Shown: positions 8,198 to 17,545, counted from the first letter of the stretch. The stretch is DNA of 64,000 bases from Pseudoalteromonas luteoviolacea NCIMB 1942 (GCF_001625595.1 NZ_AUXT01000201.1:32261-96260); one strand, 5' to 3'. Translations and numbers: made by a program. Notes: generated by a model from the letters alone, not told the origin.

Positions 8198-9487
8198 ATG
8201 CTATGGGCGGCATTTATTGGGCAAACGTTATTCTTTCTTGCGACTTACTTATTTATCAATCAATACCCATGGTTGCTACTAGTTGCAGGCGTTAGCTTTA
8301 ATGGTGTGATTGGATACCTAATCCATCAAAGGTCTAAACAACTGAAAAACGCAGATCGCAGCCTAGAGCAAGGTTTGTTAAGCCTTATGGACTCGGACTT
8401 TTCTGTCAGCATCCCTGCTGCTAACGGTGATAGTCGAGGCGCAATTTCTGAATTGTTTAATCGATGTACGGATAAATTGAGAAAAGAGCGCCAACACCTA
8501 TATCAACGAGAGATGCTGCTTGATAAGGTGCTGAATACTTCTCCGGTTGTGACCTTTCTGGTAGATATTAATCAAAGAATCATCTTTGCCAATCGAGCTG
8601 CGGAGCTGATGTTCAATCATGGCAACTCAATTTTGGGCTATAGCTGGAGTGATGTTTGCGCTAAATTAACCCCCGATTTTGTGCAAGCTTTACAACAAAG
8701 TGGCGAGAGCATATTCACGTTAAAAAATGCACAAGGTGAAGAGCAAGCGTGGCATTTAGCGAAGTCTGGAGTGCGGATACACCAAGCCAATAACACTTTG
8801 TATTTACTTAAGTCCATTACCAATGAATTGAATCGGCAAGAAGTTCAAACATGGAAAAAAGTGATCAGAGTGATTAGTCATGAACTCAATAACTCAATAG
8901 CTCCCATCAGCTCAATGTGTCACTCGGGACAATTGTTGGCTAAAAATCTAGACGAGCCTAGGCTAGACCGAGTATTTAGTTCAATATCTCGACGAGTTGG
9001 TCACCTAAATGAGTTCATTAAAGGCTATGGTGCGCTGTCTAAGCTAAAAATGCCAGACAAGCGCCTTATAGATTGGCACGAGCTATTAGAGCAAATCGGC
9101 GCGTTATACACATTTGATCTGATCGCAGACATTCCCAAAGCCGAAGTTTATGCGGATGAACATCAAATAGAGCAGGTGTTAATCAATATTTTAAAAAATG
9201 CACATGAGGCGTACTCAGAATTAGCTCTCATTGGAGAGGTGTCTTTGGCTATTAGTGAGCAGAGTCAAGGTGGTATTGGCATAGAGATCTCTGATAATGG
9301 ACCTGGCATGGCCCCTGAAGTCTTAGAAAATGCCTTATTACCATTCTACTCTACTAAACATTCAGGGACTGGCCTTGGCCTCGCACTGTGTCGAGAAATA
9401 ATTGAAGCGCATCAAGGTAAACTGTCTTTTTATAATCGCAAAAGTGGTGGATTAACGGTACGTATTTTTCTGCCACCTCAATTGTAA
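8198..9487 (+). CDS. Sensor histidine kinase partner of the NtrC-type regulator
   Basis: A membrane kinase of about 429 residues. Two N-terminal helices (FIGQTLFFLATYLFI and LLLVAGVSFNGVIGYLI) enclose almost no periplasmic loop, so it likely senses within the membrane or cytoplasm. A HAMP-like linker and a PAS domain (LNTSPVVTFLVDINQRIIF) follow. The H-box is VISHELNNSIAPI, the N-box is INILKNAHEAY, and the G-boxes are ISDNGPGM and GTGLGLALC. ATG 8198 lies one base after the regulator stop; GTG 8186 is possible but sits directly on the AAGG. With the regulator it should control the exporter promoter. Confidence 0.88.
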   Translation: MLWAAFIGQTLFFLATYLFINQYPWLLLVAGVSFNGVIGYLIHQRSKQLKNADRSLEQGLLSLMDSDFSVSIPAANGDSRGAISELFNRCTDKLRKERQHLYQREMLLDKVLNTSPVVTFLVDINQRIIFANRAAELMFNHGNSILGYSWSDVCAKLTPDFVQALQQSGESIFTLKNAQGEEQAWHLAKSGVRIHQANNTLYLLKSITNELNRQEVQTWKKVIRVISHELNNSIAPISSMCHSGQLLAKNLDEPRLDRVFSSISRRVGHLNEFIKGYGALSKLKMPDKRLIDWHELLEQIGALYTFDLIADIPKAEVYADEHQIEQVLINILKNAHEAYSELALIGEVSLAISEQSQGGIGIEISDNGPGMAPEVLENALLPFYSTKHSGTGLGLALCREIIEAHQGKLSFYNRKSGGLTVRIFLPPQL

Positions 9488-9767
9488 TAGTCGTAAGGGC
9501 AATAGCTGAGTTGGTTTATGAGCCTAACTTTCACAATTTGTTACAGAACAATTGCTTAAGGTGCTTGTTTGTTTTTCTTAACGGGACTAAATTGGAGGTT
9601 AAGGAATAATCCGAAAGTGTGAGTGATTTGTTAGGTAATGAGTTATTTCAACTTATTATCGTTTAATGCTCTGCACTTTTGGTGGCTGAGTCTTTCCTCC
9701 TGCGCAAGGATGGATATGGTGGATGGACACATAAACAAAGCCTTATTCTTTAAATACACCGAGAGTT

Positions 9768-11567
9768 TTAATGGGGTGAACCTTCAGTATGTATTGGCAA
9801 AACAAGAGTAAATTGACAGTATTTACCCTCTTGTGAGTCAACGAGTAATTTGCCTCCGAGTCTTTTGCTCAAATTATAGCTGACGGAGAGCCCCAGTCCC
9901 GTCCCTTCACCCACTGCTTTGGTGGTATAAAATGGATCGAAAACACGTTTTTGTTTTCCAATACTGATACCTGGACCATTATCTCTAACAGAGATATTAA
10001 TAGCCCCGTTAGTTTCTTCCGAACTGACTTCAATTTCAGGTTCGGTTGATGGGTCATTTGCCAATGCTTGATACGCATTTTTGATTAAGTTAGTAAGTAT
10101 TTGTTGAATGAACCCTGCATTTGAAACGATTTCGCTGTGGTGCGTGAAGCGAGTTTTAATAGGGATATCGCTGGCGTTTGTCGAACGTAGGAGCGTCAGG
10201 CTTTGTGATAACAAAGCGTTAAGGTCAAGTTCTGTGCGCTGAGCTTTGCCATTAAAAGATTGTAAATCTTTAATTATTTCACTGACTCTAGTTAGGCCCA
10301 TCTGGGATTGGGCTACAATTTCGCGCATATCATCGTAGATAAAATCAATTTCCGATTGGCCCCGATAATGGGTTATCTCATCTTTGATCTCATCTCTTCT
10401 ATTTTGGTTGCCGATTTCAACGGCGCTTAAAAATTGGTCATGCAAATTTTGCAGGTTTAAAATACTATCAAGGTAGTTGTCCATCGAACCAAAATTACTG
10501 AGGACAAAAGACAAAGGGTTATTGATTTCATGGGCAATGCCAGCTGCAAATTGCCCTACTGTTGCCATCTTCTCGCTGTGTGCGAGCTGTTCTTGTGTCT
10601 CTTTTAGTTCAATCAGGGCGCTTTTGAGCCGTGTGCATTGCTTTTTTAGCCGTCTTTCAGACTCTTTACGCTCGAGCAGCATAGTGAGCTGTTCAGCAGC
10701 TTTACTGATTACATCGATTTGACGCATCGAGACAGACTCCATCGCATTCTCATCAATGAAAAACACCATGAGCTCCAAGACTTTGCCATAAACTACGATT
10801 GGGAAGATAAGATAACTACTTAGTTTCAACTTGAGCAATTGACTCAAAGCGGAAAATGAGTCAATGCTTGGTAGTAGATCAATTTGCGGCTTTTTCTCAT
10901 TGAGGGCCCGTTGCAGGTAGGGTGGTAAAGCGGGGAGCTGAAAAGCTTGTATTAAGGTGCTTTCAAGTTCGCCTAAATCAGGGGAGCAGCTTGTTATTGT
11001 TCCTTCTCCTTGCGCATTGACTTTGATTCTGCATTGAACAGAAGCGCAAGCGATACTAGATAGAGCTTGCATAAATTTAAGCATGACCTCGTTCACGTTG
11101 TTATTATTTCGATGTAAGTGAGCGACACTCATCAATAAGTTACTCTCAGCTTGATGCTGCTCAGCGACTTGCACAAAACGTCGCCAAGCTTTGATATTGC
11201 GATCAATAACGCTCTGGTTAAGCGCTCTTTTGTCTGTAGATAAAGTAATAAAGCTGGCGATGCTGTATTCTTCTATCCAGTTTAACGCATCCGGCATATG
11301 CTCTGGTGGGTGAGCGACGATAAAAATTGCGTCTTTGTCTTGCATGGCATTTCGGATATGCGATAAAGCTTGACTGGCCAATTGCTCTGATTCGTTATCA
11401 TTCACATATAAAACTAAGACGCCGGGACGGTGCTTTCTATAGGCTTTTTTAAAGAGCTTAAAGTTTTCTGCATTGTGCGTTTCACATTGTGATTGCGTTA
11501 AAATGACTTCTAACTCCTCAGAAGTTGACCCAGATACAACGACTATTTGGTTGTTTAAATTGTCCAT
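9768..11567 (-). CDS. Soluble histidine kinase with degenerate receiver-like N-terminus
   Basis: A 599-residue protein without membrane helices. Residues 1 to about 125 look like a receiver fold (IVVVSGSTSEELEVIL, VLVLYVNDN) without a convincing phospho-acceptor site. The middle part, about 130-300, is GAF-like. A coiled coil leads into the kinase core: H-box VGQFAAGIAHEINNPLSFV, N-box LTNLIKNAYQALA, G1 VRDNGPGIS and G2 GTGLGLSVSYNL. The catalytic core is complete. It is divergent from a BLUF photoreceptor gene about 100 bp away, which makes a shared signalling pathway plausible but unproven. No cognate response regulator is adjacent. Confidence 0.85.
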   Translation of the reverse strand: MDNLNNQIVVVSGSTSEELEVILTQSQCETHNAENFKLFKKAYRKHRPGVLVLYVNDNESEQLASQALSHIRNAMQDKDAIFIVAHPPEHMPDALNWIEEYSIASFITLSTDKRALNQSVIDRNIKAWRRFVQVAEQHQAESNLLMSVAHLHRNNNNVNEVMLKFMQALSSIACASVQCRIKVNAQGEGTITSCSPDLGELESTLIQAFQLPALPPYLQRALNEKKPQIDLLPSIDSFSALSQLLKLKLSSYLIFPIVVYGKVLELMVFFIDENAMESVSMRQIDVISKAAEQLTMLLERKESERRLKKQCTRLKSALIELKETQEQLAHSEKMATVGQFAAGIAHEINNPLSFVLSNFGSMDNYLDSILNLQNLHDQFLSAVEIGNQNRRDEIKDEITHYRGQSEIDFIYDDMREIVAQSQMGLTRVSEIIKDLQSFNGKAQRTELDLNALLSQSLTLLRSTNASDIPIKTRFTHHSEIVSNAGFIQQILTNLIKNAYQALANDPSTEPEIEVSSEETNGAINISVRDNGPGISIGKQKRVFDPFYTTKAVGEGTGLGLSVSYNLSKRLGGKLLVDSQEGKYCQFTLVLPIHTEGSPH

Positions 11568-11668
11568 AACTCAGAGCACCTTGCCTTGTTTTTTGTTTAA
11601 CTATAGCCAATGATTAAATTTTGGGCGAAAGATCAGCTGTGTCAATAAATTACTAGGAGAGTGATAAA

Positions 11669-12085
11669 ATGAAATTAGTTAGATTGGTATATTACAGTCA
11701 GGCTTCACGGACCATGAACTTGTCAGACTTACGCAATATTTTAGAGACTGCTCGTTCTAACAATAATGAATTAAAGGTTTGCGGTATGTTGTGTTTTGAA
11801 AACGAGTTTTTCTTGCAAGCGCTTGAAGGAGAGAGAGAAACAGTAAATGAGTTGTATTTGGATATCGCGGATGATCCGCGACATGAAGGTGCGACTATAC
11901 TAGGTTACGACGAAGTTGAACAGCCGACCTTTGAGCTCTGGAAAATGGGGTATGCTGCTGGCTCCGAAGCCTTTTATGAACTGCTGCGTAAAAATGGTCA
12001 AGTTGAATTTGACCCTGAAGATATGTCTAAAGAACAGGCTTTATCATTTTTGAAAGGTATGGCCGCTTGTCAAACCGAAGTCTAG
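11669..12085 (+). CDS. Short BLUF-domain blue-light photoreceptor
   Basis: A 138-residue flavin-binding light sensor made of one BLUF domain (about 1-95) plus a short helical tail. Residues that define the photocycle sit at the numbering used for PixD (Slr1694): Tyr8, Asn32, Gln50 in FFLQALEG, Trp91 and Met93 in ELWKMG. DDPRH near residue 70 is also typical. There is no output domain, so it must act through protein contacts, as PixD-like proteins do. AGGAGAG precedes the ATG. Its divergent neighbour is a soluble histidine kinase. Confidence 0.93.
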   Translation: MKLVRLVYYSQASRTMNLSDLRNILETARSNNNELKVCGMLCFENEFFLQALEGERETVNELYLDIADDPRHEGATILGYDEVEQPTFELWKMGYAAGSEAFYELLRKNGQVEFDPEDMSKEQALSFLKGMAACQTEV

Positions 12086-12334
12086 ATACTCGTTATGCTA
12101 TTGCCAATTTTATGCATTGAAACCTTTTTGGGCTTCAACAAATTATTAATTGGTTTTCACTTCCTTCTACAGCCAGTGCTGCTTTTTCTTTGTGAGGGGG
12201 CAGCAGCGGCTAATTTATAGAGTCGTTTCGACAGTTTTCAACGCTTGATGCTCTAGCACATATCTTATCCTTGTTAAGTCTGTCTAACAAACATGGCTGC
12301 CACGAGTAGCTGGAAAGCTCGTTATCGCTTAAAA
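12086..12334. other. Intergenic region between BLUF gene and fimbrial terminator
   Basis: About 250 bases without coding character on either strand. It separates the convergent BLUF and pilin genes. I see no clear T-tailed hairpin for the BLUF gene and no repeat. Confidence 0.35.
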
Positions 12335-12415
12335 TGACAAAGAGCGAACTATATTAGTTCGCCCTGAGTTTGTAGTTTAGGCAGTATAGATTAAGCCATA
12401 AACTTTGCTGCCTAA
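12335..12415 (-). terminator. Hairpins downstream of the pilin gene
   Basis: On the reverse strand the pilin stop is followed by an inverted repeat TTAGGCAG/CTGCCTAA (12377-12384 and 12408-12415). A tight hairpin GCGAACT/AGTTCGC (12344-12350, 12356-12362; loop of five) then leads into CTTTGTCATTTT. The second is the likelier transcription end. Confidence 0.5.
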
Positions 12416-12423
12416 GTGCTTAA

Positions 12424-12927
12424 TTAGTTAGGGCTTACAGTTACTGTGATAGTATCTGAGTATGTACCTGCATCATTTAGGCCGTTTGACTGAGGTGTGA
12501 TTTTTAGTGATGTTGCTTTTGTTTCACCTGTAGTACCAGTACCAGCATCAGTTGCTTTAGTGTGCTTGTATGCACCTGTTTGAAGGTCAATACCTGCTGT
12601 GTCACCAATGTTAAGCGTGTACGCGATTTTGCTACCTTGACCACTGTTTGCAACTAAGAAGCCGCCATTTGCAGAAGTATACTCAGTTGTTGCGTTTTCA
12701 CCTGTATTACACCAAACATCTAAAGTACCAATTTCTTGAGTTTGTTGAGAAGAGTCAAGTTTTAGGTCTGTAACACTGTTGTTACCGCTGCTTGTTTTAC
12801 ACATTGGTTGGATAGTACCTTCAAAAGTGAACTTTGCTTCAGTACCTGTTGTGTCTAAAACCGCCGCCGCAGCGCCCATTGAAGTGATTGCAGTTGCAGC
12901 TAGTAGTGACTTAAGTAGTGCGTTCAT
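12424..12927 (-). CDS. Fimbrial major subunit (pilin-like)
   Basis: A 167-residue secreted protein with a clear signal peptide (MNALLKSLLAATAITSMGAAAA). The mature part is rich in Thr, Gly, Ser and Asn, with two cysteines (QPMC and VWC) able to form the usual pilin disulfide, and ends DAGTYSDTITVTVSPN, like archaic/spore-coat-U-type pilins. AGGGGA precedes ATG 12927; an upstream TTG at 12945 is unlikely. It is separated from the tip-like subunit, usher and chaperone by 576 bp, so it probably has its own promoter to allow high expression. The Ig-like pilin fold is inferred. Confidence 0.75.
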   Translation of the reverse strand: MNALLKSLLAATAITSMGAAAAVLDTTGTEAKFTFEGTIQPMCKTSSGNNSVTDLKLDSSQQTQEIGTLDVWCNTGENATTEYTSANGGFLVANSGQGSKIAYTLNIGDTAGIDLQTGAYKHTKATDAGTGTTGETKATSLKITPQSNGLNDAGTYSDTITVTVSPN

Positions 12928-12945
12928 GGCTTTTCCCCTTAACAA

Positions 12946-13521
12946 AACACAGAGTTGGTTTTTTATTTAGTTTTCATGGTTAGGTGTTATCACCTTAGTT
13001 AATATTTTAAATGCACAGGTCATGCCAATAGTGAAAAAATATTTCTCTATTTCTATTTTTTTGAAATGTTTATATTTTAATTGTTTATTATCAACAACTT
13101 AAACCATTAAAAATATCTGTGTAATTTCAAAAATACTCACCAACTTGCTGAACGAACTTGCTCAATAATTACATCAAAACTCGTACCACGTATTTTTTGA
13201 CGTTGCAAAAGTCGCTGATCAGCGGTGATTTATTTTAAATGACGGCATTTTGACGGTGATGGGGTATGATCAGTAAATTAATTAAGATGAATATTAGTTT
13301 TATGCCGCTATTCATCAAGTTACCTAACTAAGTGGTCTTTTTTAAGCAGGTTGGGTGAAATGTACTCGTTTTGTCCGTTTTCGGACGTTAAGTATGGGTA
13401 TTGTGTCAGTTTGGTTTATATAGTTGTGTGTGCACCACTTGATTGAGAGGGAAGTGTCAAAACACAACTCCCCTATTAGGTTTACTTCATACAATAGGTT
13501 TGTAATGGAACTGTAGTGTGG
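12946..13521. other. Long AT-rich intergenic region upstream of pilin gene
   Basis: No gene is visible in 576 bases. It should hold the pilin promoter and leader on the reverse strand. A GTCCG-TTTT-CGGAC inverted repeat (13373-13386) could be an operator. An imperfect hairpin at about 13451-13474 (GGGAAGTGT/ACACAACTCCC) lies downstream of the tip-subunit gene and may end the upstream fimbrial transcript. Confidence 0.45.
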
Positions 13522-14388
13522 TTACCTTGGGTAAACCGTTAGTGATAAGTTATCTTGATAGGTGCCAGCAGGCATAAGTTCGACATTGCCAAGCTGAAAC
13601 TCAAATCCGTACCATTTATTTTTAACTCCTGGATAAAAATTATAACTGCGATGGAGTCTTCCGGATGATGGGATTTGTGTGTTATCAAACCGAATCGAGT
13701 AGTCAATGAGTGCTTGCGTGTTAGTTTCATGTCGTAGACCATTGTACTCAGAGTCTACGACTATATCGTAGGAGCTATTACTCAGTATTTTTATGCCCCA
13801 GTTAAATCGCATATTACTCTTAAGCTCGCCTAAATCAATGTGGTAATTACCATTGCTCCCAGATACCTTGCCTTTACTGGAATTGGAAAGGGATATAGCA
13901 ACTTGTGGCTCGGAGTAATAGGTTAAATCGAGATATTGCTCTTCAATGATTTCATTGTTTTTGACTACAGATACAATTACATGGCCTGTATAGGCGCCGG
14001 CAGGGAATAGACTATAGTGCCTTAATCTTACCCACATTTGTGTAGAGCGGTCTTTGAGATCAGAACGCCATATGCCATTTCTTACTTTTATCTTTTTGAA
14101 TTGAGAGTCGTATAGCTTAGCGTACTTGTCTTGCGTGGGTCCTGAAAACACCATTGAATAGTAGTAGACATCTTCAACCCATATCTCATCAGCACAGTCT
14201 AATAAACTGTCGGACACTTTTATTTTCAAAGGTATATAGACAGTTACACGGTTGTTGTGCTCCTCAATTATTTCTGAAGGGTTGGAAGTGGCTAACATAC
14301 TGCCATAACAGTCGTTCCAGCTTGCCATTGCCTTGGGTGCAGCTAGCAAAAAGCTTAAAATCAGCCAAGTAAAGATCACGGATTTCAT
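13522..14388 (-). CDS. Two-domain fimbrial tip/minor subunit
   Basis: A 288-residue exported protein with signal peptide (MKSVIFTWLILSFLLAAPKAMA). Cys residues at NDCYG and LLDCADE suggest a disulfide in the first domain. The C-terminus, MPAGTYQDNLSLTVYPR, copies the pattern that ends the pilin gene, so the second half is probably a pilin domain and the first an adhesin domain. Its ATG overlaps the usher stop by four bases (ATGA), implying translational coupling. An adhesive tip role follows from gene order and the two-domain layout; the receptor is unknown. Confidence 0.7.
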   Translation of the reverse strand: MKSVIFTWLILSFLLAAPKAMASWNDCYGSMLATSNPSEIIEEHNNRVTVYIPLKIKVSDSLLDCADEIWVEDVYYYSMVFSGPTQDKYAKLYDSQFKKIKVRNGIWRSDLKDRSTQMWVRLRHYSLFPAGAYTGHVIVSVVKNNEIIEEQYLDLTYYSEPQVAISLSNSSKGKVSGSNGNYHIDLGELKSNMRFNWGIKILSNSSYDIVVDSEYNGLRHETNTQALIDYSIRFDNTQIPSSGRLHRSYNFYPGVKNKWYGFEFQLGNVELMPAGTYQDNLSLTVYPR

Positions 14389-16841
14389 TCGTTTTCGCCT
14401 CCTTCAGGCTGACTTTTGGTTAGCGTAAGAGCACCCACTCTTATAAAGCGTTGTTCTTCATCAGAAATACTAAATTGCCCAGTCATACCATTAATTTCAA
14501 CAACATAATTGCCTACGCTGATCCCTTCTACCACAAATCGGCCTGTGCGGTTGGTAAATATTGGCAAACTTAATAGTGCTGATTCATTGTCACTTGATAC
14601 CTGAGTTTTTACAACATGCCCGCGTTTCATTGCAATTGGCATGCCCTTATCGTCTAATAGGTTGCCGATGATGGTATAAGAAAGCTCAGAGCCTATTTGA
14701 ATGTGATGGCCTGTGCTGGCTCCACCAACGACGACGTACATACCTGGACCCCAATCATAACCAAGTGGTGCATCAGGTACATCTATGTTGAGCTGCGAGT
14801 TACTATATCCAGTCCCCAATTCAATAAGGGCACCAATATCGTCGCTTGGCTCAGTTTGTGCGCGACCTTGGCGGTCCACATTCACTAATACTTCGGCATC
14901 TTTCAAGGTTTTATGCTTAGTGATAACGGCAAAGGGGGCGGTTGTCGTGGCACCCATACCCACATGACCGTCGGCTAAGCCTAGGCTTGTAGATAGGTTA
15001 ATACTCGCACTGCTGTCAGCGTGTTGTTGCTTCCGCGTATAATTAGTGGCGCTGACATCGGCTCTGACAAAAGCGCCGGTATAACTGGCTTCTAGTTGCT
15101 CTTGTCTAAAGTCACTGCCTTGTTCTGCGCGTACTTCATAGCCATAGTCGTTGACAAAATTGTTGTTTGTTTTCGCATAGCTTGCACTGGCTACTTTATC
15201 TCGGCTGCTATACTGGGTGCGGGCGCGGTTGCTGGTGTTTCTGTCATAGTGATTCCAAGTAAAATTCAAGAAAAACTGGTTGTCAGAGACAATACGGGCA
15301 TCTTCACTGTGGTTACGTGTAAAGCCAGCGCGGATCCTTATTTCTTCATAGCGTAAATTAAGCTCAATTGACGCATTGTCAGTAACGAAGTTGTCAGCAT
15401 CCTTGGCACGAGAGGTACTGAAGTTAAAGTCTAAATTGTCATTAATAAAGTAGCTGTAATCCATAAATGCTCTACTGCTACTTGAGATAGTGTCAAACTC
15501 TTGCCAAGGTGTGTTGGTGAAGTCGCTTCTCACTTCATAGCCCAAGCGTAAGTTGGGTGAACCAAAATTGCCGTGGCCAAAAATACTATGTTCCGTTTCG
15601 ATAGAATAGATATCACCGTATTGATTACTGGCTTTACTTTTGGAATAGCGGACTGAAATATTACCAATAGGGCTATTTACCGTTGCAATCGCCCCCAATA
15701 CATGACCACTTGGGTGTGTCATACCATTCATGCCCAATGTGAGTTTGTCAGTAACACCGTATTCATAATTACCAGAGGCGAACAGCTCGTCATCATATTC
15801 ATAACGCCTTTGCTCTAAGGAAGAAAGCTTTCCCACGGAAAGTGAGTAGTCACTTAGCCCTTCGGAAAGTAATCTAGCATTATAATGTGTTGTAAAATAG
15901 AACTCTTGGGTTTCACCATTGGCATAGGTTGCAATTACTTGGATATTATTTACCCCTGATGTAAGCGGCAAATCGCTAAGATCATAGCGCCCCGCTTTCA
16001 ACCTGATCCGTGAAATTAAGAAGTCATTAATGTAAATCTCAAGGTTTGCTGCGCGGGGTAAAACAAACTGTTGGCTGTTACTAGGCGTGATCCTGCGTTG
16101 TGGTTGAAGCCTTGAATAGGCTTTTTCGATGCTAAAGCCCGCAAGTTGGGCACCTGCAAGGTGCCCTGAACTATTAATTTGTGTGTCCCCAAGCGTAATG
16201 CGCAATGGTTTAGCTGGTCTGTCGTAAAACAGGGCGATATCTCCGCGATACACATCACTGTCTTGTGTGTTGCCGTTTTCCCAAAACAACGCTCCTCGCA
16301 TGTTTACGCCCTCGCCACCGCCTAGGTTAGCATTCATTAACCACTCTACCTGAGATTTATGGTTATGGCTGTTATTACTGCGCTCGTGGTTTAAATTGAA
16401 GTTGTTTAGCATGGCCCAACTTGCTTCACCTTTTGGTTTATCAAAGTGCTTTTGTCTGCCATAGGTGAGGCTGTCGGTGGCCATTGCTGCTTCGGTCAGA
16501 GTCATATCGATGGCTAAATCTTGCGGTTGCATCTTAAGTTCGATGCCTTTGGCTGCAAACTCTTCAGGTGTAATGGGGGCATCACCTTTGCTGGTCAGCC
16601 AATCGTTTACACTTTCGCTGAGCACAGAGTGTAAACTGGTTTTAAATTCGGCTGCTGAGATCGAAGCTAATTCAAAGCCATTTGTGGTGGCAGAAAGTTG
16701 CCCTACCTCGGCATAATTTAGCCGCACAGGAAAGTCCATATCGAATGTTGCAGCAATGGATGTGCAAGCCCAAAACAAAAGTAGTGAGAAAATGGCACAC
16801 TTATACTGAGCAGGCCGAGTATATAAGCCCGTTTTTAACAT
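14385..16841 (-). CDS. Fimbrial outer-membrane usher
   Basis: An 818-residue outer-membrane assembly platform. After a signal peptide, an N-terminal domain leads to a long beta-barrel part. NLEIYINDFLISRIRLKAGRY followed by DLPLTSGVNNIQVI is the usher plug/middle-domain signature. The tail has a carboxypeptidase-regulatory-like sandwich (GNLLDDKGMPIAMKRGHV, TNRTGRFVVEGI). It lacks the C-terminal cysteine pair of FimD-type ushers, fitting the archaic or alternate (CfaC/TcfC-like) branches. It lies eight bases after the chaperone and overlaps the tip-subunit gene. Confidence 0.88.
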   Translation of the reverse strand: MLKTGLYTRPAQYKCAIFSLLLFWACTSIAATFDMDFPVRLNYAEVGQLSATTNGFELASISAAEFKTSLHSVLSESVNDWLTSKGDAPITPEEFAAKGIELKMQPQDLAIDMTLTEAAMATDSLTYGRQKHFDKPKGEASWAMLNNFNLNHERSNNSHNHKSQVEWLMNANLGGGEGVNMRGALFWENGNTQDSDVYRGDIALFYDRPAKPLRITLGDTQINSSGHLAGAQLAGFSIEKAYSRLQPQRRITPSNSQQFVLPRAANLEIYINDFLISRIRLKAGRYDLSDLPLTSGVNNIQVIATYANGETQEFYFTTHYNARLLSEGLSDYSLSVGKLSSLEQRRYEYDDELFASGNYEYGVTDKLTLGMNGMTHPSGHVLGAIATVNSPIGNISVRYSKSKASNQYGDIYSIETEHSIFGHGNFGSPNLRLGYEVRSDFTNTPWQEFDTISSSSRAFMDYSYFINDNLDFNFSTSRAKDADNFVTDNASIELNLRYEEIRIRAGFTRNHSEDARIVSDNQFFLNFTWNHYDRNTSNRARTQYSSRDKVASASYAKTNNNFVNDYGYEVRAEQGSDFRQEQLEASYTGAFVRADVSATNYTRKQQHADSSASINLSTSLGLADGHVGMGATTTAPFAVITKHKTLKDAEVLVNVDRQGRAQTEPSDDIGALIELGTGYSNSQLNIDVPDAPLGYDWGPGMYVVVGGASTGHHIQIGSELSYTIIGNLLDDKGMPIAMKRGHVVKTQVSSDNESALLSLPIFTNRTGRFVVEGISVGNYVVEINGMTGQFSISDEEQRFIRVGALTLTKSQPEGGENE

Positions 16842-16849
16842 GCGTTGTC

Positions 16850-17545
16850 TTACTTTTTGTCAAACAAGTTGATAAGTGCGGCACTTGGCGTTGGCTTGTC
16901 TTCTAACAAAGGTTTGATGTCAAGCTCCACTTTATGCCCTGGCATGATAAAGCGGCCCGGTGTAACTGATTGAAACTGGGCCCAACTTACCTTAGTTTTG
17001 CCGTCATGAAAATGGTAGTCAAAGTTCGAAAGGTCTAATACGCGCTCACCTTCATTACTTATAGTAAGCATACAAAAGCTTATTTTTTCGCAATTTATCG
17101 TGCTTTGTTGCTGAGCTTTTATACCCTCAGGGCTAACAAATACTAAAGTCGCGAAATTAAACACCATTTTCACGCCAGATTTCTCGTCTTCGTTGGGTAA
17201 GGGTAATTGCTTGAAGACAATACGGTATGAGCTTGTTTCTTTAAGCTCTGGTGAACCCAAGTATTTGGCGCGAAATACTTGATAACTCTTAGCGGGCACT
17301 TCTACCTGCGGTGGAAGGACGATAAAATCATCTTCCGCTGGTACTAAAACTTCAGTTTGGTTTTCATCAAAAGTACGTTTGAATACCTCGATTTCAATTG
17401 GCAATGCGCTGTCACTGGGATTTTGTAGACGATAAGTGACGAGTGAGTTTTTTCCATGCGACGCTAGATCAACAATCATCGGTTGAACTTGGTAGGCCAT
17501 CGCAGGGGTCGACAACCACAAAAGTAATAACAACAGTTTACGCAT
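16850..17545 (-). CDS. Periplasmic fimbrial chaperone (PapD-like fold)
   Basis: A 231-residue protein with a signal peptide (MRKLLLLLLWLSTPAMA). The first Ig-like domain has VDLASHGKNSLVTYRLQNPSD and a donor strand in FNFATLVFVSPEG. A second domain contains Cys residues in NCEKISFC. It should bind pilins in the periplasm, complete their fold by donor-strand complementation and deliver them to the usher. It is the first gene of the chaperone-usher-tip operon. The strand order and QNPSDSALPIEI segment resemble archaic/alternate chaperones more than FimC; the subfamily is a judgement. Confidence 0.85.
   Translation of the reverse strand: MRKLLLLLLWLSTPAMAYQVQPMIVDLASHGKNSLVTYRLQNPSDSALPIEIEVFKRTFDENQTEVLVPAEDDFIVLPPQVEVPAKSYQVFRAKYLGSPELKETSSYRIVFKQLPLPNEDEKSGVKMVFNFATLVFVSPEGIKAQQQSTINCEKISFCMLTISNEGERVLDLSNFDYHFHDGKTKVSWAQFQSVTPGRFIMPGHKVELDIKPLLEDKPTPSAALINLFDKK

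Noticed and set aside
15096..15356. Plus-strand open frame with several hydrophobic stretches
   Set aside because: It lies wholly inside the usher gene on the other strand and has no start signal.
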